This document shows, in pieces, positions 58,111 through 64,000 of a stretch of DNA of 64,000 nt (positions are counted from its first letter, which is position 1; each line of letters begins with the position of its first letter). Position numbers and translations under genes: made by a program. The notes below the pieces were generated by a model. That model saw nothing but the letters and a program-made list of their open reading frames with translations. It was not told the DNA's origin and ran no database searches. This DNA is from Aegilops tauschii subsp. strangulata. Its lineage: Eukaryota; Streptophyta; Magnoliopsida; Poales; Poaceae. The stretch spans positions 372,101,633 to 372,165,632 of the forward strand of contig NC_053039.3 in NCBI RefSeq assembly GCF_002575655.3, in the 5' to 3' direction.

Positions 58111-59874
58111 CTCAAAGCCTCTTAGCAGGCTCGTAAAAGCTTCATGCAACCCACTTTTGGCGGATGAAATCCTCTCAACCACCGTACCCATTAAAGTATG
58201 ATGCGCCTCTGAGATAGCCGCTTGCGCGAGAAGACCCATCAGTGCATCCGATTGGGCACCGGACAGTCCCGGACTCTTTCTGTTGCTCTCCTTAGGAGCC
58301 GAATACTCCGGACTTCGGGTGGCCGAAGGGTTACCTTCTGGCCTTGGAGGATCAGGAGAAATCCTCCGTGACGACACCTCAGGGTCGTCCGCCCCATGAG
58401 GCGGGGAGGCAGGGGGCGTTTCACTCTCCATCATCTCCGGAAGAAGATCCCCCGAAGACGAACTCTGTCAAGAAGGGCTACGGGCCGGGATTCAAGAAAT
58501 ATGTCTCGGTTATTGTCCTCGGAGATAAAGCAGGATATATTTACCAAAGTACTCTTGTTCACTTACATCTCGGTGGAGGGCTGGCCCCCTTGCGGGCGCT
58601 GTGCGGTAAGGACGCCCTTCGGGGCAGGGCCCCCTGGCGAAGGTTTCTTCCCTCGTTTGGAAACCTCCGTTTCCAAGTGTTCCGAGGCGGAAGGATGGGA
58701 TTCTAGATTCCTCTCCCCGATTATCCTCCTTCGAGGAGACACCAATTCCCCCGGTTTGGATGTGTAATGTGTGAAGCCCGCTTTCGGCTTCTTTATTCCT
58801 CCCTTTATCTTCCCCTGATGGCACTCGATAAGGTGCGTGCTCAAGCACCCTGGCTAGTACAGGATCCGGTGAGCCTTCGGGAAGGGGGGCCGAACACCTG
58901 ATCCTCTCCGCCTTTCTTATCCAGTCCTGGCCGAGAGCGATTTTTTGTCAGAATGATGTTGTGACAAATAAAAAGACAGCATGTTCAGCCACAGAATTAC
59001 TTACGTGGGTATCTAGACGGTTGCAGTTGAGACCTGCATCCTCGGTGGTGTCCGGACACTTTATTCGTGATCCGAAGAACAATCCATACATCTCTTCGAG
59101 CGTCACGCCGGAGAATTGTTGAATGGTTCGCGGTCCTTCCGGGTTGAACTCCCACATACGGAGAGATCGACGTTGGCATGGCAGGACCCGATGAACTAGC
59201 ATAACTTGCATTACCTTGACAAGACTAACATCCCTCTTGAGGAGATCTCGGATGCGACTTTGCAATGTCAGCACGTCATTAACTGGCCCCCCAGTCCAGC
59301 CCCTTGTTGACCCATGATGCCAGTTGTGGCGGAGGGCCCGAGCGAAAGGCGGGGGCAGCCGCCCACTTTGTATGTCGGGGAGCTGTGATGTAGAACCACT
59401 CCCATTGCCATAAGTTGGACACCTCCGGGAAGGAACCCTTTGGCCATAGAGCATTGGCGCCTTTGCTTATTATGGCACCTCCGCATTCTGTGTGTCGCCC
59501 ATCGATCGTCTTCGGCTTCACATTGAAGGTCTTGCGCCATAAGCCGAAGTGTGGGGTGATGCGGAGGAAGGCCTCACACACGACGATAAACGACGAGATG
59601 TGAAGGATGGAATCTGGAGCCAGATCGTGGAAATCGAGCCCATAATAGAACATAAGCCCTCTAACAAAGGGATCAAGATTAAAGCCTAGCCCTCGGAGGA
59701 AGTGGGAAACAAATACGACACTCTCGTTGGGTTCGGGAATGGGGATGACCTTCCCTTGAGCAGGCAGCCTGTGCGGGATTTCGGTGGTCAGATATTGGCT
59801 TCCCTTAGCTTCTTGATGTCCTCCTATGTGACAGAGGAGGCCATCCACCGACCTTGAAGGTTGGATCCGGACAT

Positions 59875-60417
59875 GGTTGAAGGTCCAAAGCGCTTAGCCT
59901 GAGCCTTGGGTGTTGGAACTCGAGGTGAGGGAAGACAAGGATCGAGCGTGGGAAGAAAAGGACAGGCCTTAGCCCCCTTTATAAAGAGGGTGAATATCAA
60001 GCGTCCTCCCCGTGGTCGTTCGGAACTTGCCTAAAATCGAGGAGTCATACTAACAAGCACAATTGGATTGCCCACACCCGTATTGATGAGAATCCCGTGA
60101 TAAGGGGAACACGATCTCTGCTTCGACATGATGTGCCAATAAAACCGCCTCGTAACACGTGCAGTGGCAGGCTGGGAAAAACGGTTCGTAATGACCGGGC
60201 CACGGCAGGATGTCGCATTATGAAAAGTTGTCGGCAGATTAGATTTGTGGAATATTATACTCTCTACGGTGGTGTGTGGAATTTGTTTTGCAGAGCCGGA
60301 CACGATCCTTGTGTTCAAAATCTTCTATGGAGTATTCGGAGAGGGAACCCGCCTTGCAATGCCGAAGACAATCTGTGCGCCGGACTCATCGTCATTGAAG
60401 CCTGGTTCAGGGGCTAC
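59875..60417. other. Region between antisense start and 3' LTR
   Basis: Non-coding; the minus strand would hold the antisense promoter (a TTTATAAAG sequence at about 59980, reading the same on both strands). It ends with GTTCAGGGGCTAC before the LTR. Homologous to 18219-18765. Confidence 0.45.
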
Positions 60418-60894
60418 TGAGGGAGTCCTGGATTATGGGGTCCTCAGACAGCTGGACTATATACTTTGGCCGGACTGTTGGACTATGAAGATACAAGATT
60501 GAAGACTTCGTCCCATGTCCGGGTGGGACTCTCCTTTGCGTGGAAGGCAGGCTTGGCGATTCGGATATGTAGATCTCCTTCTCTGTAACCGACTTTGTGT
60601 AACCCTAGCCCCCTCCGGTGTCTATATAAACCGGAGGGTTTAGTCCGTAGGACAATAACAATCACAATCATAATCATAGGCTAGCTTCTAGGGTTTAGCC
60701 TCTACGATCTCGTGGTAGATCAACTCTTGTAATACTCATATCATCAAGATCGATCAAGCAGGAAGTAGGGTATTACCTCCATCGAGAGGGCCCGAACCTG
60801 GGTCAACATTGTGTCCCCCGCCTCCTGTTACCATTAGCCTTAGACGCACAGTTCGGGACTCCCTACCCGAGATCCGCCGATTTTGACACCGATA
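60418..60894 (+). repeat. 3' LTR of inner Fatima-like element
   Basis: TGAGGGAGTCCTGG to ACACCGATA. The terminal CA has mutated to TA. Followed by GGGCC (60895-60899). Confidence 0.92.
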
Positions 60895-60899
60895 GGGCC

Positions 60900-63800
60900 A
60901 ACTCGCTTGGCCATTTGGAGCAGATCGATAGCTACGCCCCTGGCCATCAGGTCAGATTCGGAAGCTTGAACTACATCGCGGATATCCGTGGAGACTTGAT
61001 CTTCAAGGGATTTGAGCCCGCGGCGATCGCTCCCCCTCACCCCGATGAACGTGACTTAAATCTATCCTCGGATCACACCCAGGAGATGGTTCCTGCTGCT
61101 GCAACAGCCTTAGAGCCAAAGCAGATCGTGCCATCCGAGGCCGCAGAGTCCGCGGCGTTGGAGCCGCACATGGACTCAATGCCCTGCAATATTCGCTTTA
61201 ACCGAACTTCGGACTTGTCTCCGGCTATAAGTTCCGGACTGTGTACGCCCGCGGACACCGAGCTAGATCAGTTATCGATCTTCGAGTTCAGGGCCACTGA
61301 AATTTTTCAGCACTTGCCTTTGCGACTTGCTAAAATCTTTACAGAATTTGTCCTTGGAGAAGGACTCACAGCCGAACTACGTCCGGTTCGAGCTAGAGAC
61401 GGATGACAAAGAATTTTGCTTCCCACCCGCCACCCACTTCATAGCCACCATCGATGACTTAATCGACGTGCTTGACTATGGCTCCGAATACATCGACGGT
61501 ATGGACGACGATGCCGATAAGGAGCAAGGCCAAGACCTGCCATTCACCGGACGTTGGACGGCTACCTCTTCGTACGACCTGTACATGGTTGATACACCCA
61601 AAGGATCTGGCGACGACAAAGAAGAGCCAGATGCAAATAAAACCTCCGAGACGTAGTCCAAGCGTCGACGCCCCAAACGCCGTCCTAAGCCTCATCGCTC
61701 AAAGGACGGCAACACCGGCACCGAAGAAAATAGTACTCCAGGCGACGCCGAAAACAATGAAGACCCTGTTGGAGCTACATCCGATCAGGAGGAACACGGC
61801 AACAGGCAAGACAACCCTGATGAACAGGCCATAGAAGATGACTCGGAGGACGATAGTTACCGTCCACCCTCCGAGGAGGAGACAAGCCTCGGCAACGAAG
61901 ACTTCATCGTGCCTGAGGATCCTCTAGAGCAGGAGCGCTTTAAGCTTCAGCTCATAGCCACTGCAAGGAGCCTGAAAAAGAAACAGCATCAGCTTCAAGC
62001 TGAACAAGATCTGCTCATCGACAGATGGACTGATGTCCTGACAGCCGAAGAATACAGCCTCAGGCGCCCAGCCAAGAGCTACCCGAAACGCAGACTGCTG
62101 CCTCAATTCGATGAGGAAGCACCGGAGCACACATCTCCCTCGCATACTGCGGAACGACCACCACGTGGTCGAGACAGGGCGGCCGACCGGCCACCCCGCG
62201 GCTGGGATAAAGCGGCAACTCAGGCCGAACAACACCCTGCCCCACCGCCTCGTAAAAATGGAGACGGAAGGGTTTGGGGTCACACGTACGACCTCCGGCA
62301 GATCCTGGACGATAGAGCAGGACATACAAGATCGATCTACGGATCCCGAGGGCGTGCCTCAAGGCACGACGACGGCTACCTATTCGGACGTGATAAACCT
62401 AACCACGCCCGGGCCGAATACCGCAGACGGACTCCATCAGAGCTACGCCACGACGTGGCCCGGTATAGAGGCGCCGCACACCCTCTCTGCTTCATAGATG
62501 AAGTACTGGATCACGAATTCCCCGAGGGGTTCAAGCCTGTCAACATTGAATCATACGACGGCACAACCGATCCCGCAGTATGGATCGAGGATTTCATTCT
62601 CCATATCCACATGGCTCGAGGAGATGACCTCCATGCCATCAAATACCTCCCATTAAAGCTCAAAGGGCCGGCTCGGCACTGGTTAAATAGCCTACCTGAG
62701 AATTCCATCGGCAGCTGGGAAGACTTGGAAGAGGCTTTCCTTGATAACTTCCAAGGAAGTTATGTCCGGCCACCGGATGCCGATGACTTAAGCCACATAG
62801 TTCAACAACCTGGAGATTCAGCCAGAAAATTCTGGACTAGGTTCCTAACCAAAAAGAACCAGATCGTTGACTGTCCGGATGCCGAGGCCCTAGCAGCCTT
62901 CAAACACAGCATCCGTGACGAGTGGCTAGCACGCCACCTCGGCCAAGAAAAGCCGAAGTCTATGGCAGCCCTCACGGCACTCATGACCCGCTTTTGCGCG
63001 GGTGAGGACAGCTGGCTGGCTCGTAGTAAAAACACAGCCAGCGAGGCAGGCCCCACTGAAGCCAAGAACACAATCGGAAAGCTCTGACGCAATAGACACA
63101 AATGCCGAAGCAATGGCGACAACACCGATGACACTGCAGTCAACGCCGGATTCAGTGGCTTCAAGTCCGGCCAACGGAAGAAGCCCTACAAAAGAAACAG
63201 CGAAGGACCTTCCAGCCTGGACAGCATACTCGACCGTCCGTGCCAAATCCACGGCACCCCGGATAAGCAAGCCAATCATACCAACACGGATTGTTGGGTC
63301 TTCAAGCAGGCCGACAAGTTAAATGCCGAAAACAAAGAAAAGGGATCACAAACTAAGGACGAGGACGAAGAACCCGACAGCCGTACACTGGGGGGTAGAA
63401 GAAATTTCCCCCTCAAGTCAAAACGGTGAACATGATATACGCTACGCACATCCCCAAAAGGGAGCGTAAGTGAGCACTTAGGGACGTCTACGCGGTAGAG
63501 CCAGTTGCCCCAAAATTCAATCCGTAGTCATCATTCCCAATCACCTTCGATCGTCGGGATCACCCAACTAGTATCCGCCATGGCGGTTCGGCCGCACTAG
63601 TCCTCGACCCAATTATTGACGGGTTTCACTTAACACGAGTCCTGATGGACGGTGGTAGCAGCCTCAACCTGCTTTATCAGGACACAGTGCAGAAGATGGG
63701 CATTAACCCCTCACGAATCAAACCAACAAATACTACCTTTAAAGGAGTCATACCAGGCGTAGAGGCCCGCTGTACGGGCTCAATCACGCTAGATGTGGTC

Positions 63801-64000
63801 TTCGGTTCTCCGGACAACTTCCGAAGCGAAGAGTTAATCTTCGACATCATCCCCTTCCGCAGCGGCTGTCACGCACTGCTCGGACGAACCACGTTTGCTA
63901 GATTCAATGCAGTGCCACACTATGCTTATCTCAAGCTCAAGATGCCTGGTCCACGCGGCGTCATAACAGTCAATGGCAATACGGAACGCTCCCTCCGAAC
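60900..64000 (+). pseudogene. Gag-protease of outer Fatima-like element, continues past window
   Basis: Pieces: 60900-61406, a frameshift near 61330, then one frame 61327-63087 with an in-frame TAG at 61654-61656 and TGA at 63085-63087, then further stops and a frameshift near 63400. The Gag core WIEDFILHIHMARGD (about 62580) and retropepsin-like LMDGGSSLNLLY (about 63645) are intact in sequence. About 80% similar to the inner copy by eye. It retains CAG where the inner copy has TAG (52630). The window ends within the protease region. Confidence 0.8.

Larger units (their letters stand above)
56903..59874 (-). pseudogene. Spliced antisense gene of Fatima-like element (Transposase_28-like plus coiled coil)
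   Basis: Starts at ATG 59874 (MSGSNLQGRWMASSVT) and meets TAG soon after. The conserved core is open as 59848-59279 (HFLRGLGFNLDPF, LMFYYGLDFHDLAPD, WRKTFNVKPKT) and, after a frameshift, 59454-58948. A GTAAGT donor on the minus strand at 59004 ends this exon. Later minus-strand exons are supported by GT-AG introns at 58110-57961 (150 bp) and 57845-57772 (74 bp). The last exon contains 57622-56903 (239 codons): a Glu/Lys/Ala-rich coiled-coil start, then a helical domain (FWSQFSAPTRPLLL, WPKGPRPNSYFDLVQ). Members of this domain family are known as antisense ORFs in grass Tat elements; their role is unknown. Breaks make this copy a pseudogene. Confidence 0.65.
51993..60894 (+). mobile_element. 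Inner Fatima-like (Tat-lineage) element, complete, non-autonomous (8902 bp)
   Basis: Two 477-bp LTRs, primer context TTGGTGCTTTCATTGAG at 52470, gag-protease remnant (52517-55699), a non-coding stretch, a long antisense gene (59874-56903), and target duplication GGGCC. No reverse transcriptase, RNase H or integrase motif on either strand. By eye the LTRs differ at about 17 of 477 positions (3.6%), older than the Angela at 32076. Confidence 0.92.
51372..64000 (+). mobile_element. Outer Fatima-like (Tat-lineage) element, interrupted, right end outside window
   Basis: 5' LTR 51372-51852, leader and gag start to 51992, then interrupted by another member (51993-60894) with target duplication GGGCC. 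It resumes at 60900 with gag and protease remnants to the window end. Several stops and frameshifts. It sits in the LTR of Angela copy 2. Confidence 0.85.

Overview
The window is plant nuclear DNA. The TE families (Angela/BARE-type Copia, Athila-, Tat- and chromovirus-type Gypsy, Stowaway MITEs), their LTR sequences and one intron-containing kinase gene point to a Triticeae grass such as wheat or a close relative. There is no bacterial, organellar or viral gene set. About 90% of the window is transposable-element DNA, much of it nested. TE family names such as Angela, Sabrina and Fatima are from memory and were not checked against a library.

Left nest (1-25548). A chromovirus (1-10023; its 5' LTR runs off the left edge) has an uninterrupted gag-pol ORF, an extra ORF upstream of gag, and a 3.7-kb LTR that itself holds exon-like coding pieces. 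It sits inside a reverse-oriented Athila-lineage element without reverse transcriptase (10024-17107). That element sits inside a Tat-lineage (Fatima-like) element (17108-19237), which sits inside an Angela LTR (19238-20605). To the right are a non-autonomous LTR element whose only ORF carries two TAG stops (20606-24674) and a reverse-oriented Gypsy LTR (24675-25548).

Gene island (25549-41101). The one clear host gene is a three-exon Ser/Thr kinase of the PEPKR2 type (CDS 27694-31032, 448 aa), with an 11-codon upstream ORF ending 24 nt before its start. A TIR-type DNA transposon (25911-26756) lies upstream. A second DNA transposon lies downstream and is split by a complete Angela element (32076-40752, target duplication CTCGA).

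Low-density segment (41102-44457). It holds a Stowaway fragment, a long-inverted-repeat MITE, a complete 237-bp Stowaway and short direct repeats, but no gene.

Right nest (44458-64000). A decayed reverse-oriented Angela (44458-51371) is interrupted by a Fatima-like element (from 51372, running off the right edge). That element is interrupted by a second Fatima-like element (51993-60894, target duplication GGGCC). Both carry gag-protease remnants without reverse transcriptase. The inner one also carries a long antisense gene with recognisable introns.

The least ordinary signals are the spliced-ORF architecture inside the chromovirus LTR and leader, the spliced antisense gene of the Fatima-like family, and a clustered 13-bp palindrome in the non-autonomous element at 20.6-24.7 kb.
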